From positions 1-42,420 of the forward strand of contig JAIXPL010000074.1 of assembly GCA_027486255.1 (NCBI GenBank): DNA of 42,420 nt. The letters run 5' to 3'. Under the pieces are notes generated by a model. That model saw only the letters and a program-made list of their open reading frames with translations, made no database searches and had not been told where the DNA came from. This stretch comes from Comamonadaceae bacterium (GTDB taxonomy: Bacteria; Pseudomonadota; Gammaproteobacteria; Burkholderiales; Burkholderiaceae_C). This document shows, one piece after another, positions 1-8,271 of the stretch; positions within the stretch are counted from its first letter, which is position 1, and each line of letters opens with the position of its first letter. The position numbers and the translations under genes are program-made.

Positions 1-651
1 GCCATGGAACTCGGCGGCCCTGAAGTGGGTCGGGGCTGCGGTGGTCGGGGCATCATCCACGGCTTCGAGACGCTCGAAAAACTCGGCTTCCATGAGTGGG
101 GCTTTGACTTCGTGCTGCTGGACTTCCTGGGTGACGTGGTCTGCGGCGGCTTCGGCCTGCCGATTGCCCGCGACATGTGCCAGAAGGTCATCGTGGTGGC
201 CAGCAATGACCTGCAGTCTCTCTACGTGGCCAACAACGTGTGCTCGGCGGTGGAGTACTTCCGCAAGCTCGGCGGCAACGTGGGCGTGGCCGGCGTGGTG
301 ATCAACAAGGATGACGGCACCGGCGAGGCCCAGGCCTTCGCACAAGCCGCCGGCATTCCGGTGCTGGCCTCCATCCCCGCCAACGAAGACATCCGCCGCA
401 AGAGCGCCAGCTACGAGATCATCGGCCGCCCTGACGGCGAGTGGGGTCCGCTCTTTGCGGGCTTGGCACAAAACGTCGCCGACGCCCCACCACAGCGCCC
501 AACGCCCATGACCCAGGACGGTCTGCTGGGCCTCTTCAGCGCCGACACCGTGGGCCGCAATGTGGTGCTGGAGCCGGCCACGGAATTCGACATGTGCGGC
601 GTGGCCCCAATCACCAAGCCTTCCCTCGAAGTGGTCTACGACGCCGCCTGA
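1..651 (+). CDS. bchX: Chlorophyllide a reductase iron protein subunit X (5' part missing)
   Basis: ATP-dependent reductase (Fe protein) of chlorophyllide a oxidoreductase; it feeds electrons to BchYZ for reduction of the chlorin B ring on the way to bacteriochlorophyllide a. The reading frame is open from base 1, so the gene starts outside the window; about 216 C-terminal codons are present. Visible are the two regions that hold the [4Fe-4S] cysteines of this NifH-like family: GRGCGGRGI at the very start and [11 protein letters not shown] about 35 residues later. The P-loop half lies to the left. The stop at 649-651 is 13 bases before the bchY ATG, so bchX, bchY and bchZ form one operon. The family call is firm; the true start cannot be seen. 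Confidence 0.96.
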   Translation, partial: AMELGGPEVGRGCGGRGIIHGFETLEKLGFHEWGFDFVLLDFLGDVVCGGFGLPIARDMCQKVIVVASNDLQSLYVANNVCSAVEYFRKLGGNVGVAGVVINKDDGTGEAQAFAQAAGIPVLASIPANEDIRRKSASYEIIGRPDGEWGPLFAGLAQNVADAPPQRPTPMTQDGLLGLFSADTVGRNVVLEPATEFDMCGVAPITKPSLEVVYDAA

Positions 652-664
652 AAGCACAGCCCCC

Positions 665-2194
665 ATGGCCACCATCATCCCCATCGTTCCCGCCCAGGCC
701 GCACCGGCCGTGGACGGCATGGGCTGCCACGCCGGCAGCCAGGTGATGCAGCAAGCGGCAGAAGCTGCAGGCAAGAGCGAGACCCTCGCGCAATACGCCG
801 CCGACTACCCCAAGGGCCCGCACGACCAGCCGCAGAGCATGTGCCCGGCCTTCGGCTCGCTGCGCGTGGGCCTGCGCATGAAGCGCACGGCCACCATCCT
901 CTCGGGCTCGGCCTGCTGCGTGTATGGCCTGACCTTCACCTCGCACTTCTATGGCGCGCGCCGCAGCGTGGGCTACGTGCCCTTCAACTCCGAAACCCTG
1001 GTCACGGGCAAGCTGTTTGAAGACATCCGCGAGACGGTGCACGCCCAGGCCGATCCGGCCCAGTTAGATGCCATCGTCATCATCAACCTGTGCGTGCCCA
1101 CTGCCAGCGGTGTGCCGCTGCAGCTCTTGCCCCAGGCCATCAATGGGGTGCGCATCATCGGTATCGACGTGCCCGGCTTCGGTGTCCCCACCCACGCCGA
1201 GGCCAAGGACGTGCTCACCGGCGCCATGCTGCGCTACGCCCGCCAGGAAATCATGGCCGGGCCCGTGCCTGCCCCGCGCCAGGCCCGCTCGGACAAGCCG
1301 ACCATCACCTTGCTCGGTGAAATGTTCCCGGCCGACCCGATGTTCATCGCTCAGATGCTCGCGCCGATGGACCTGGCTGTGGGCACGGTCGCGCCCACCC
1401 GCGAATGGCGTGAACTCTATGCCGCCCTCGACGGCAGCGCCGTGGCGGCGATCCATCCTTTCTACACGGCGTCCATCCGCGAGTTCCAGGCCGCCGGCCG
1501 GCCCATCGTCGGATCGGCCCCCGTGGGCATGGAGGGCACGCACGACTGGCTGGGCGCCATCGGCCAAGCCACCGGTGTGGCCCAGGCCAAGATCGACATC
1601 GCCCGCAACCAGGCCCTGGCGGCCATCCGGGGCGTGCTGGGGCAAGCCAAGATCCAGGGCCGCATCACCTTGAGTGGCTATGAAGGCTCCGAGCTGCTGG
1701 TGGCCCGCTGGCTGGTCGAGTGCGGCGCTGACCTGCGTTACGTGGGCTCGGCCTGCCCGGCCACAGCCTGGAATGCCCAGGACGCCGCCTGGCTGGAGGC
1801 CAAGGGCGTGCATGTGCAGTTCCGTGCCTCGCTCGAGCAGGACCTGGCCGCGGTCAAGGAATTCAAACCCAACCTGGCGATCGGCACCACGCCCGTGGTG
1901 CAGTACGCCAAAGAGGCCGGTATCCCCTCGCTCTACTTCACCAACCTGATCTCGGCACGCCCCCTCATGGGCGCGGCCGCCGCCGGCTCGCTGGTGCAAG
2001 TGATCAATGGCGCCATCGGCAACCAGGCCCGCTTTGACACCATGAACGCCTTCTTCGGTGAAGTGGGCAAGGCCGACCAGGCCGGTGTGTGGAGTGAGTC
2101 GCCGCCCGCCTTCCCTGAGTTCCGCCAGGACATGAAGCGCCAGCGCGAAAAACAGGCCAAGAAGCGCGCCGCGCAGGAGGCCATCGGTTCATGA
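665..2194 (+). CDS. bchY: Chlorophyllide a reductase subunit Y
   Basis: One half of the NifDK-like catalytic component of chlorophyllide a oxidoreductase, working with BchZ and the iron protein BchX. At 509 residues it has the usual length. Cysteines in the N-terminal third (MCPAFGS and SGSACCVYG) are in the region that ligates the [4Fe-4S] cluster. The frame is open further upstream to 560, but that stretch overlaps the end of bchX. ATG 665 gives [11 protein letters not shown] and is preferred because it sits just after the bchX stop. Its TGA overlaps the bchZ ATG (ATGA at 2191-2194), implying translational coupling of the two partner subunits. Confidence 0.95.
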   Translation: MATIIPIVPAQAAPAVDGMGCHAGSQVMQQAAEAAGKSETLAQYAADYPKGPHDQPQSMCPAFGSLRVGLRMKRTATILSGSACCVYGLTFTSHFYGARRSVGYVPFNSETLVTGKLFEDIRETVHAQADPAQLDAIVIINLCVPTASGVPLQLLPQAINGVRIIGIDVPGFGVPTHAEAKDVLTGAMLRYARQEIMAGPVPAPRQARSDKPTITLLGEMFPADPMFIAQMLAPMDLAVGTVAPTREWRELYAALDGSAVAAIHPFYTASIREFQAAGRPIVGSAPVGMEGTHDWLGAIGQATGVAQAKIDIARNQALAAIRGVLGQAKIQGRITLSGYEGSELLVARWLVECGADLRYVGSACPATAWNAQDAAWLEAKGVHVQFRASLEQDLAAVKEFKPNLAIGTTPVVQYAKEAGIPSLYFTNLISARPLMGAAAAGSLVQVINGAIGNQARFDTMNAFFGEVGKADQAGVWSESPPAFPEFRQDMKRQREKQAKKRAAQEAIGS

Positions 2195-3690
2195 GCAACG
2201 CGCCCAGTTTCAAGCCCCCGATGAATTACGTCATCGACCACGACCGTGCGGGCGGCTACTGGGGTGCGGTGTATGTGTTCACGGCCATCAAGGGCCTGCA
2301 GGTGGTGATCGACGGCCCGGTGGGCTGCGAGAACCTGCCGGTGACCAGCGTGCTGCATTACACCGACGCGCTGCCGCCGCATGAGCTGCCCATCGTGGTG
2401 ACGGGTCTGGCCGAAGAGCAGCTCGGCCGCGAAGGCACCGAAGGCGCCATGAAGCAGGCGCACGGCACGCTCGACCCGGACCTGCCCGCCGTGGTGGTCA
2501 CCGGCTCCATCGCCGAGATGATCGGCGGTGGCGTGACCCCCGAGGGCACCAACCTCATGCGCTTTCTGCCGCGCACCATCGACGAAGACCAGTGGCAGTG
2601 CGCCAACCGCGCCATGTACTGGCTCTGGACCGAGTACGGCATGAAAAAAGTGCCAGCACGTGTGCGCAAAGACGGCGAAAAGCCCCGCGTCAACATCATC
2701 GGCCCCTGCTACGGCAACTTCAACAGTGCCTCCGATATCGCCGAGATCCGCCGTCTGGTCGAAGGTATCGGTGCCGACATCAACCTGGTGTTCCCGCTGG
2801 GCAGCCACCTGGCCCAGGTCTCGCAACTGGTCGAGGCCGACGCCAACATCTGCATGTACCGCGAGTTCGGCCGCATGCTCTGCGAGGCCCTGGACCGCCC
2901 CTACCTGCAGGCGCCCATCGGCCTGCACAGCACCACCAAGTTCCTGCGCAAGCTCGGCGAAATCCTGGGCCTGGACCCTGAGCCCTTCATCGAGCGCGAA
3001 AAGCACACCACGCTCAAGCCCGTGTGGGATCTGTGGCGTTCGGTCACTCAGGACTTTTTTGCCACGGCCAGCTTTGCCGTGGTGGCCACCGACACCTACA
3101 CGCGCGGCCTGAAGAATTTCCTTGAAGGCGAGATGGGCCTGCCCTGCCGTTTTGCAGTTTCCCGTCTGGCCGGCCAGAAAACCGACAACGCCGCCATCCG
3201 CGAGTTGGTGCAAAAGCAAACGCCCCTGATTCTTTTTGGCAGCTACAACGAGCGCATGTACCTGGCCGAAGCCGGCAGCGCCGGGCCCATGCAGGCGGCC
3301 TTCATCCCGGCCTCGTTTCCTGGCGCCATCATTCGCCGCCACACCGGGACACCCTTCATGGGCTACAGCGGTGCGAGCTACCTGGTGCAGGAAGTGTGTA
3401 ACGCGCTCTTTGATGCGCTCTTTCACATCCTGCCCCTGGGCACCGAGATGGACAAAGCCCCGGCCACGCTGGCACGCGCCACCGAAGCGGCCGCCACCCC
3501 CTGGGAAGACCAGGCGCAGGTGCGGCTGCATGCCCTGGTGGCCAGCCAGCCCGTGCTGGTGCAGATCTCGGCGGCCAAACGCCTGCGTGACCGTGCGGAG
3601 CAGGATGCCCGCGAAGCACAAGCGCCTGCCGTGACCGAAAGCCACGTGGCTCGGGCCGGCACTGAACTTGGATTGGGAGAGCCCGCATGA
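2191..3690 (+). CDS. bchZ: Chlorophyllide a reductase subunit Z
   Basis: Second catalytic subunit of chlorophyllide a oxidoreductase, pairing with BchY. The 499-residue protein begins [20 protein letters not shown] and carries the family's conserved early segment, including the cluster-ligating GPVGCENLP. It starts inside the bchY stop codon. Its own TGA overlaps the ATG of a tiny ORF at 3687 (again ATGA), so ribosomes leaving bchZ can re-initiate into the puf leader. The bchZ-puf junction is the classic superoperon arrangement of purple bacteria, in which puf genes are read partly from the upstream bch promoter. Confidence 0.96.
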   Translation: MSNAPSFKPPMNYVIDHDRAGGYWGAVYVFTAIKGLQVVIDGPVGCENLPVTSVLHYTDALPPHELPIVVTGLAEEQLGREGTEGAMKQAHGTLDPDLPAVVVTGSIAEMIGGGVTPEGTNLMRFLPRTIDEDQWQCANRAMYWLWTEYGMKKVPARVRKDGEKPRVNIIGPCYGNFNSASDIAEIRRLVEGIGADINLVFPLGSHLAQVSQLVEADANICMYREFGRMLCEALDRPYLQAPIGLHSTTKFLRKLGEILGLDPEPFIEREKHTTLKPVWDLWRSVTQDFFATASFAVVATDTYTRGLKNFLEGEMGLPCRFAVSRLAGQKTDNAAIRELVQKQTPLILFGSYNERMYLAEAGSAGPMQAAFIPASFPGAIIRRHTGTPFMGYSGASYLVQEVCNALFDALFHILPLGTEMDKAPATLARATEAAATPWEDQAQVRLHALVASQPVLVQISAAKRLRDRAEQDAREAQAPAVTESHVARAGTELGLGEPA

Positions 3691-3698
3691 ACGCGGGC
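3681..3698 (+). other. Inverted repeat at the bchZ stop
   Basis: GCCCGC (3681-3686) and GCGGGC (3693-3698) flank the bchZ stop / leader ORF start, giving a 6-bp hairpin with a 6-base loop that would hold the ATGA in the loop. Possible mRNA processing or coupling element. Confidence 0.4.
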
Positions 3699-3779
3699 AT
3701 CAAGGAATTTCGTGGCGATTGGCTGCGGATGCCCAGGTTGCGCGGGCTGTGCGCAACGCAGGCCTTCGGGCCTTATTGA
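3687..3779 (+). CDS. Putative 30-residue leader peptide upstream of pufB
   Basis: A 30-codon ORF (starts [15 protein letters not shown], ends TQAFGPY) begins in the ATGA overlap with the bchZ stop and ends 14 bases before the pufB ATG. It is too short to recognise by homology. Its position matches pufK of Rhodobacter sphaeroides, a very short ORF before pufB described as a translational gate; that parallel is my inference. The last codons contain a perfect AGGCC-UUCG-GGCCU hairpin (3760-3773). The ORF could also be fortuitous read-through sequence. Confidence 0.4.
   Translation: MNAGIKEFRGDWLRMPRLRGLCATQAFGPY
3760..3773 (+). promoter_or_regulatory. UUCG tetraloop hairpin before pufB
   Basis: AGGCC-TTCG-GGCCT is a perfect 5-bp stem closed by the very stable UUCG tetraloop. 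It lies 8 bases before the pufB ribosome binding site (AGGAG, 3782-3786). Such a structure would protect a processed pufBA mRNA at its 5' end or modulate ribosome access. There is no U-run after it, so it is not a terminator. Confidence 0.55.
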
Positions 3780-3793
3780 AAAGGAGCATGCGT

Positions 3794-3937
3794 ATGTCAA
3801 ATCGGACTTCTATTTCCGGCCTGACCGACGAAGAAGCTCAGGAATTCCACACCTACTACATGCAGGGTCTGGTGGCTTTCACGGCAATCGCCGTGGTGGC
3901 TCACTTCCTCGTGTGGTCGTGGCGTCCCTGGTTCTAA
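3794..3937 (+). CDS. pufB: LH1 antenna beta polypeptide
   Basis: Beta subunit of the core light-harvesting ring around the reaction centre; binds bacteriochlorophyll and carotenoid. The 47-residue protein has the polar N-terminus with [11 protein letters not shown], one membrane span and the C-terminal WSWRPWF. His37 in the A-x-x-x-H pattern (AVVAH) is the BChl ligand; His19 is the second conserved histidine. ATG 3788 is also in frame but lies 1 base from the AGGAG box; ATG 3794 has 7-base spacing and gives the usual length, so I chose it. Unusually, the next gene is not pufA but an extra membrane protein gene. Confidence 0.96.
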   Translation: MSNRTSISGLTDEEAQEFHTYYMQGLVAFTAIAVVAHFLVWSWRPWF

Positions 3938-3970
3938 GTCCGTTTCGATGAAATGAATGGAGAAACTGCC

Positions 3971-4195
3971 ATGAACAACCTGACCTGTACCAGCCTCAAG
4001 CCTTCGCTCAAGGATGGAAAGCTTGCGCTTTATCTGATCTTCGCACCGTGCTTTGTGCTGCTTTTGTCGATTGCTGTTCTCGGCCAACTGGTCGGACTGC
4101 ATTGGCAGAACTGGCTGCCGGGCGCTGAGCAGAAGACCAGTCTCATCTCAGGCGTGCATGCAGCGGTTTACACATTCATGTCTCACATCATTTAG
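3971..4195 (+). CDS. Unrecognised single-span membrane protein between pufB and pufA
   Basis: A 74-residue protein with a short basic N-terminus, one hydrophobic span (about residues 17-43, [19 protein letters not shown] then LGQLVGLHW), the segment NWLPGAEQ, and a C-terminal tail ending [14 protein letters not shown] at 3959-3962 is 8 bases before ATG 3971; an in-frame ATG at 3953 has no such site. The stop TAG overlaps the pufA ribosome binding site (TAGGAG), so it is coupled to pufA. It is not a normal LH1 alpha: there is no His 10 residues before NWL, where alpha places its BChl ligand. From memory, length, single span and puf position recall PufQ (which lies before pufB in alphaproteobacteria) and, more loosely, PufX. 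I cannot assign it to either. A role in the RC-LH1 core or its assembly is inferred from position only. Confidence 0.75.
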   Translation: MNNLTCTSLKPSLKDGKLALYLIFAPCFVLLLSIAVLGQLVGLHWQNWLPGAEQKTSLISGVHAAVYTFMSHII

Positions 4196-4206
4196 GAGAA
4201 AAGACC

Positions 4207-4407
4207 ATGTGGAGAATTTGGCGACTTTACGACCCCCTTCGTGCAATGGTGGTCCAGGGCGTTTTTCTGTTCGGCCTGGCAGCAATGATTCACCTCATTC
4301 TGCTGAGCACGAACAAGTTCAACTGGCTCGACGGCCCCAAAAAGGCCACGGCAGCAGCAGCGCAAAACGCGCCCATGCCGGCCGCGACGCCTGCAGCCAA
4401 GTCCTGA
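4207..4407 (+). CDS. pufA: LH1 antenna alpha polypeptide
   Basis: Alpha subunit of the core antenna, pairing with PufB. The 66-residue protein has the signature start [14 protein letters not shown], one span, His29 in the A-x-x-x-H motif (AAMIH) as BChl ligand, and the post-membrane NWLDG. The C-terminal tail is rich in Ala and Pro ([11 protein letters not shown]), longer than in many alphas. The ribosome binding site AGGAG begins in the stop codon of the preceding gene. Two strong hairpins follow the stop before pufL, as expected for a transcript segment that must be kept at higher level than pufLM. Confidence 0.96.
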   Translation: MWRIWRLYDPLRAMVVQGVFLFGLAAMIHLILLSTNKFNWLDGPKKATAAAAQNAPMPAATPAAKS

Positions 4408-4419
4408 TTGTTCAGGCAC

Positions 4420-4463
4420 GGGCAGGCACTGTGCCCAGCTGACAGCTGGTGCAGCGCCTGCCC
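4420..4463 (+). promoter_or_regulatory. pufA-pufL intercistronic hairpin 1
   Basis: An 8-bp outer stem (GGGCAGGC at 4420-4427 with GCCTGCCC at 4456-4463) encloses a 6-bp inner stem CCAGCT-GAC-AGCTGG (4435-4449). Intercistronic hairpins here are known in Rhodobacter capsulatus to shield the pufBA segment from 3'-5' decay, raising LH1 over reaction centre. The function here is by analogy. Confidence 0.65.
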
Positions 4464-4472
4464 ACCTTGGGT

Positions 4473-4498
4473 CCGGTCCTGGCATGAAAGCAGACCGG
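4473..4498 (+). promoter_or_regulatory. pufA-pufL intercistronic hairpin 2
   Basis: CCGGTC (4473-4478) pairs with GACCGG (4493-4498) across a 14-base loop, 9 bases downstream of hairpin 1 and about 55 bases before pufL. It probably acts with hairpin 1 in transcript stability. Confidence 0.45.
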
Positions 4499-4553
4499 TA
4501 CCACGATGATTTGAATTCGGTGTTCATCACCCAAGCGACAGGAGAGCCTCATC

Positions 4554-5393
4554 ATGGCGATGCTCAGCTTTGAAAAAAAATACAGAGTCAGGGGCGGTAC
4601 CCTGGTCGGCGGTGACCTGTTCGACTTCTGGTTAGGTCCCTTTTACGTGGGCTTCTTCGGTGTCACGACAGCGTTCTTCTCGCTGCTGGGCACGGCCCTC
4701 ATTCTCTGGGGAGCCTCGCAAGGGCCCACCTGGAACCTTTGGCAAATCAGCATTGCCCCACCCGATCTGTCCTACGGCCTGCGATTGGCGCCGATGATGG
4801 AAGGCGGGCTCTGGCAGTTCATCACGGTCTGCGCCATCGGCGCCTTCGTCTCATGGATGCTGCGAGAGGTGGAGATATGCCGAAAGCTCGGCATGGGCTA
4901 CCACGTACCCGCGGCCTTCGGCGTGGCCATCTTTGCCTATGTCACCCTGGTGGTGATCCGACCGGTGCTCCTGGGCGCCTGGGGGCACGGCTTCCCCTAC
5001 GGCATCTATAGCCACCTGGACTGGGTGTCCAACGTGGGCTATCAGTTCCTGCACTTCCACTACAACCCGGCCCACATGCTGGCGGTGAGCTTCTTCTTTG
5101 CCACCGTGCTGGCCTTGTCGCTGCACGGCGCCCTGGTGCTGTCGGCCACCAACCCCGGCAAGGGCGAAGTGGTCAAAACACCGGAACACGAAGACACCTA
5201 CTTCCGCGACATCATCGGCTACTCGGTCGGCACGCTGGGCATCCACAGGGTGGGCCTGTTCCTGGCCCTGGCCGCCGTGCTGTTCAGTGCCCTGTGCATC
5301 GTTCTCAGCGGGCCGTTCTGGAGCCGCGGCTGGCCCGAATGGTGGGGCTGGTGGCTGAACATGCCGATCTGGGCTCAGTGGCCGCTCAAATAA
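4554..5393 (+). CDS. pufL: Photosynthetic reaction centre L subunit
   Basis: Core membrane subunit of the type II reaction centre. The 279-residue protein starts [16 protein letters not shown] and has five membrane spans. Ligand histidines are visible in their usual contexts: special-pair BChl His in YNPAHM, accessory BChl His in HFHYNP, and non-heme iron His residues in SLHGALVLS and LGIHRVG. A GGAG site about 10 bases upstream supports the start. The gap to pufA (146 bases) holds the intercistronic hairpins; the gap to pufM is 16 bases. Confidence 0.98.
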   Translation: MAMLSFEKKYRVRGGTLVGGDLFDFWLGPFYVGFFGVTTAFFSLLGTALILWGASQGPTWNLWQISIAPPDLSYGLRLAPMMEGGLWQFITVCAIGAFVSWMLREVEICRKLGMGYHVPAAFGVAIFAYVTLVVIRPVLLGAWGHGFPYGIYSHLDWVSNVGYQFLHFHYNPAHMLAVSFFFATVLALSLHGALVLSATNPGKGEVVKTPEHEDTYFRDIIGYSVGTLGIHRVGLFLALAAVLFSALCIVLSGPFWSRGWPEWWGWWLNMPIWAQWPLK

Positions 5394-5409
5394 AAAAAGG
5401 AGCACGCAC

Positions 5410-6387
5410 ATGGCGCAATATCAAAACCTCTTCACCGCCGTGCAGGCCACCGGTCCGCTGCATCACGGCATCGCCCTGGGTCACGGCAACAGCCCGCGCT
5501 CAGGCGAACCCTTCGTGTCGTACTGGCTGGGAAGGCTCGGCAATGCCCAACTCGGCCCCATCTACCTCGGTGGGCTCGGCCTGGCGTCCTTGTTCTTCGG
5601 CATGCTGGCCTTCAACATCATCGGCTTTAACATGCTGGCCCAGGTCAACTACGACCCGATCCAGTTCATCCGTCAGCTCTTCTGGCTGGCGCTGGAGCCG
5701 CCACCACCGGGCTACGGCCTGTCGCTGCCGCCCATGAACCAGGGCGGCTGGTACCTGTTGTCCAGCCTGTTCCTGCTGATGTCCGTGCTGCTGTGGTGGG
5801 TTCGCACTTACCGCCGCGCCCGCGAGCTGGGCATGGGCATGCACATTCCCTGGGCATTTGCCGCCGCCATCTGGCTCTTCCTGGTGCTCGGCCTGTTCCG
5901 CCCCATCCTGATGGGCAGCTGGGGCGAGGCAGTGCCCTACGGCATCTTCCCGCACCTGGATTGGACGGCTGCCTTCTCCTTGCGCTACGGCAATCTGTTC
6001 TACAACCCCTTCCACGCGCTGTCGATCGTCTTCCTGTACGGCGCGACGCTGCTGTTCGCGATGCACGGCGCCACCATCCTGGCAGTCAGCCAGTTCGGCG
6101 GCGAGCGCGAGATCGAGCAAATCGTCGACCGCGGTACCGCCTCCGAGCGCGCCGCCCTCTTCTGGCGCTGGACCATGGGCTTTAACGCCACGATGGAATC
6201 CATCCACCGCTGGGCCTGGTGGTTCGCTGTGCTGTGCCCGCTGACCGGCGGCATCGGCATCCTGCTGACAGGCACCGTGGTGGACAACTGGTACCTCTGG
6301 TCCATGAAACATGGCGTGGTCCCGCCCTACCCCGAGGTCTTTCCCGCAGTGATGGACCCGGCCCTCAGCTCAGGAGTCAAACCATGA
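5410..6387 (+). CDS. pufM: Photosynthetic reaction centre M subunit
   Basis: Partner of PufL in the reaction-centre heterodimer. 325 residues, five spans, with the special-pair His in YNPFHALS, iron ligands in AMHGATIL and SIHRWAWW, and the conserved Glu ligand in GEREIEQ. AAGGAG lies 7 bases before the ATG. The stop overlaps the pufC ATG (ATGA at 6384-6387), typical of species with a bound tetraheme cytochrome subunit. Confidence 0.98.
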   Translation: MAQYQNLFTAVQATGPLHHGIALGHGNSPRSGEPFVSYWLGRLGNAQLGPIYLGGLGLASLFFGMLAFNIIGFNMLAQVNYDPIQFIRQLFWLALEPPPPGYGLSLPPMNQGGWYLLSSLFLLMSVLLWWVRTYRRARELGMGMHIPWAFAAAIWLFLVLGLFRPILMGSWGEAVPYGIFPHLDWTAAFSLRYGNLFYNPFHALSIVFLYGATLLFAMHGATILAVSQFGGEREIEQIVDRGTASERAALFWRWTMGFNATMESIHRWAWWFAVLCPLTGGIGILLTGTVVDNWYLWSMKHGVVPPYPEVFPAVMDPALSSGVKP

Positions 6388-7490
6388 AGCAACACACCCA
6401 ATGGATCAAGCGTGGTCTCCAGCTGGCAGGCTTGTCTGGCCTGTTGTTGCTGACGGCCTGCGAGCGACCGCCCATCGACACCGTCCAGCACGGCTATCGG
6501 GGCACCGGCATGGTGCAGGTCTACAACCCGCGCCTGCTCGACGAACGCACGCCGTCCAACCAGCCACCCGCGGCGCAGCCAGCTGCCTCCTCAGACGGCC
6601 CCAAGGCTGGGCAGGTCTACCAGAACGTCAAAGTCCTCGGTGACCTGAGCGTGGGCGAGTTCACGCGCCTGATGGTCTCCATGACCAACTGGATCGCGCC
6701 CGAGCAGGGCTGTGCTTATTGCCACAACCCGGCCAACCTGGCCGACGACAGCAAGTACACCAAGGTGGTGTCACGTCGCATGGTGGAGATGACACAACAC
6801 ATCAACACCGACTGGAAGAACCACGTTGCCGACACCGGCGTGACCTGCTTTACCTGTCACCGTGGCCAGCCCGTACCGCAGGCCGTGTGGTTCAAGTCTG
6901 GCGAGCAGCCCTACGGCAGCAACTTCATGGGCGACAAAGCCGGCCAAAACAGCCCGGCCAAGGTCGTGAACCTGTCCTCGCTGCCCAACGATCCGTTCAC
7001 CCCCTTCCTGCTGGAAGCCAAGGAGATCCGGATCAATGGCAACACGGCGCTGCCCAGCGGCAACCGCCAGTCGATCAAGCAGGCTGAATGGACTTACGGT
7101 CTGATGACGCACATGTCCCAGTCGCTGGGCGTGAACTGCACCTTCTGCCACAACTCACGCTCCTTCGCCACCTGGGAAGGCGGCCCGCCGCAGCGTACGA
7201 CCGCTTGGCACGGCATCCGCATGGCCCGCGACCTGAACCTGGAGTACTTGGAGCCCCTGACCGCGGTATTCCCGGAGCAGCGCAAAGGCGAACTCGGCGA
7301 CGTGGCCAAGGTCAACTGCGCCACCTGCCACCAGGGCGCCTACAAGCCGCTCAATGGCGCGTCCATGCTCAAGGACCACCCTGAGCTCGGCCGCCGCCCG
7401 GCAGGCAGCATCACCGTGAGCAGCAGTGCGATGACACCTACCGACGTGGCCAAGGCCGCAGCGGCTGTGACACCCCCTGCCAAGCAATAA
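6384..7490 (+). CDS. pufC: Reaction-centre tetraheme cytochrome c subunit (lipoprotein)
   Basis: Periplasmic cytochrome that re-reduces the photo-oxidised special pair, receiving electrons from HiPIP or soluble cytochromes. The 368-residue precursor has a lipoprotein signal with lipobox LTAC and Cys26 as lipid anchor. Four heme sites CXXCH are seen in order: CAYCH, CFTCH, CTFCH, CATCH. The start lies in the pufM stop codon. A linker rich in Pro, Ala and Gln follows the N-terminal segment, and the C-terminus has a loose tail after the last heme. The HiPIP gene at 34 kb is the likely electron donor. Confidence 0.97.
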   Translation: MKQHTQWIKRGLQLAGLSGLLLLTACERPPIDTVQHGYRGTGMVQVYNPRLLDERTPSNQPPAAQPAASSDGPKAGQVYQNVKVLGDLSVGEFTRLMVSMTNWIAPEQGCAYCHNPANLADDSKYTKVVSRRMVEMTQHINTDWKNHVADTGVTCFTCHRGQPVPQAVWFKSGEQPYGSNFMGDKAGQNSPAKVVNLSSLPNDPFTPFLLEAKEIRINGNTALPSGNRQSIKQAEWTYGLMTHMSQSLGVNCTFCHNSRSFATWEGGPPQRTTAWHGIRMARDLNLEYLEPLTAVFPEQRKGELGDVAKVNCATCHQGAYKPLNGASMLKDHPELGRRPAGSITVSSSAMTPTDVAKAAAAVTPPAKQ

Positions 7491-7509
7491 ACCGGTTCAA
7501 GGGGCCATC

Positions 7510-8271
7510 ATGACCCCCGGCGACACCTCAACGACCACCCTGGAAGGGGTGGTCGTTGTTGCTTTGGTGGAGTACCAAGCACGCCACAAGGCCTGGGGCT
7601 GGCTTCGGCTGGCCCAGGGGCAGAGCGCCTTGCAGCAGGTTCCCGGTCTGCGCTTTGCCAAGGTCATGGGCAGCGGTCACCGTGGTGGCTTCAGCATCCG
7701 GCCCAGCTCCACCCACCAGGGACTGATCACCATGTTTGAAGATGCGGCCAGCGCGCAAGCCTTTGTGCAGGGGCCGCTGATCGCGGCGTACCGCGAGCGG
7801 GCACGCCAGTTCTGGACCGGTCTGATGTGCGTGGATTCGGCCCGAGGCGCCTGGGATGGGCGCGTCTGGGGCAACACCCCTGCGCAAGCCCTGGGCTCAC
7901 TGACTGACACCCTCGACCCCAGCAACCAGATCCCGCTGGCCGTGATCACGCGGGCCAGCATCCGGCCGGCCAAGGCCCTGGCTTTTTGGCGCTATGCACC
8001 GGCCTCGCAGACCGATCTGCAAAACGCCCCCGGCTGCACCATGGCCATGGGCCTGGGTGAAGCGCCGCTGCTGCGCCAGTGCACCTTCAGCCTCTGGCGC
8101 AACACGCCCTCCATGCTGGCCTACGCGCACGGTGGGGCGCACCAGGCAGCCCTGGAGGCAGCCTACCGGCACGACTTTTTCGCTGAATCGCTGTTTGTGC
8201 GCATGCGGCTGCTGGAGCAGCAAGGCCACTGGCAGACGCCTGGTCAGCCCAGCCCTGCGGCCAGCGCATGA
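7510..8271 (+). CDS. crtA: Spheroidene monooxygenase
   Basis: O2-dependent keto-carotenoid enzyme (spheroidene to spheroidenone), common in phototrophs that grow with oxygen. The 253-residue protein shows the family's early VVVVALVEY strand and PGLRFAKVMGSG segment. AAGGGG about 6 bases before ATG 7510 supports the start. Codons 7-17 form a perfect 12-bp hairpin (7529-7558), so the beginning of this gene doubles as an RNA structure after pufC. The stop overlaps the crtD ATG (ATGA, 8268-8271). An alternative GTG start within the VVVV codons is possible but would trim the first conserved strand. Confidence 0.9.
   Translation: MTPGDTSTTTLEGVVVVALVEYQARHKAWGWLRLAQGQSALQQVPGLRFAKVMGSGHRGGFSIRPSSTHQGLITMFEDAASAQAFVQGPLIAAYRERARQFWTGLMCVDSARGAWDGRVWGNTPAQALGSLTDTLDPSNQIPLAVITRASIRPAKALAFWRYAPASQTDLQNAPGCTMAMGLGEAPLLRQCTFSLWRNTPSMLAYAHGGAHQAALEAAYRHDFFAESLFVRMRLLEQQGHWQTPGQPSPAASA
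7529..7558 (+). promoter_or_regulatory. 12-bp perfect hairpin in the 5' codons of crtA
   Basis: CAACGACCACCC (7529-7540) and GGGTGGTCGTTG (7547-7558) pair perfectly around a 6-base loop and are followed by TTGCTTTGG. This resembles an intrinsic terminator with a weak U-tract, or a 3' end-protecting hairpin for the puf mRNA, placed 39 bases after the pufC stop but inside crtA. Confidence 0.6.

Noticed and set aside
1933-3645. 570-codon minus-strand frame across bchY and bchZ
   Set aside because: Antisense of bchYZ, same biased composition.
3971-4195. A second LH1 alpha polypeptide
   Set aside because: It lacks the A-x-x-x-H bacteriochlorophyll ligand at the required distance before NWL and does not have the MW-type alpha start.
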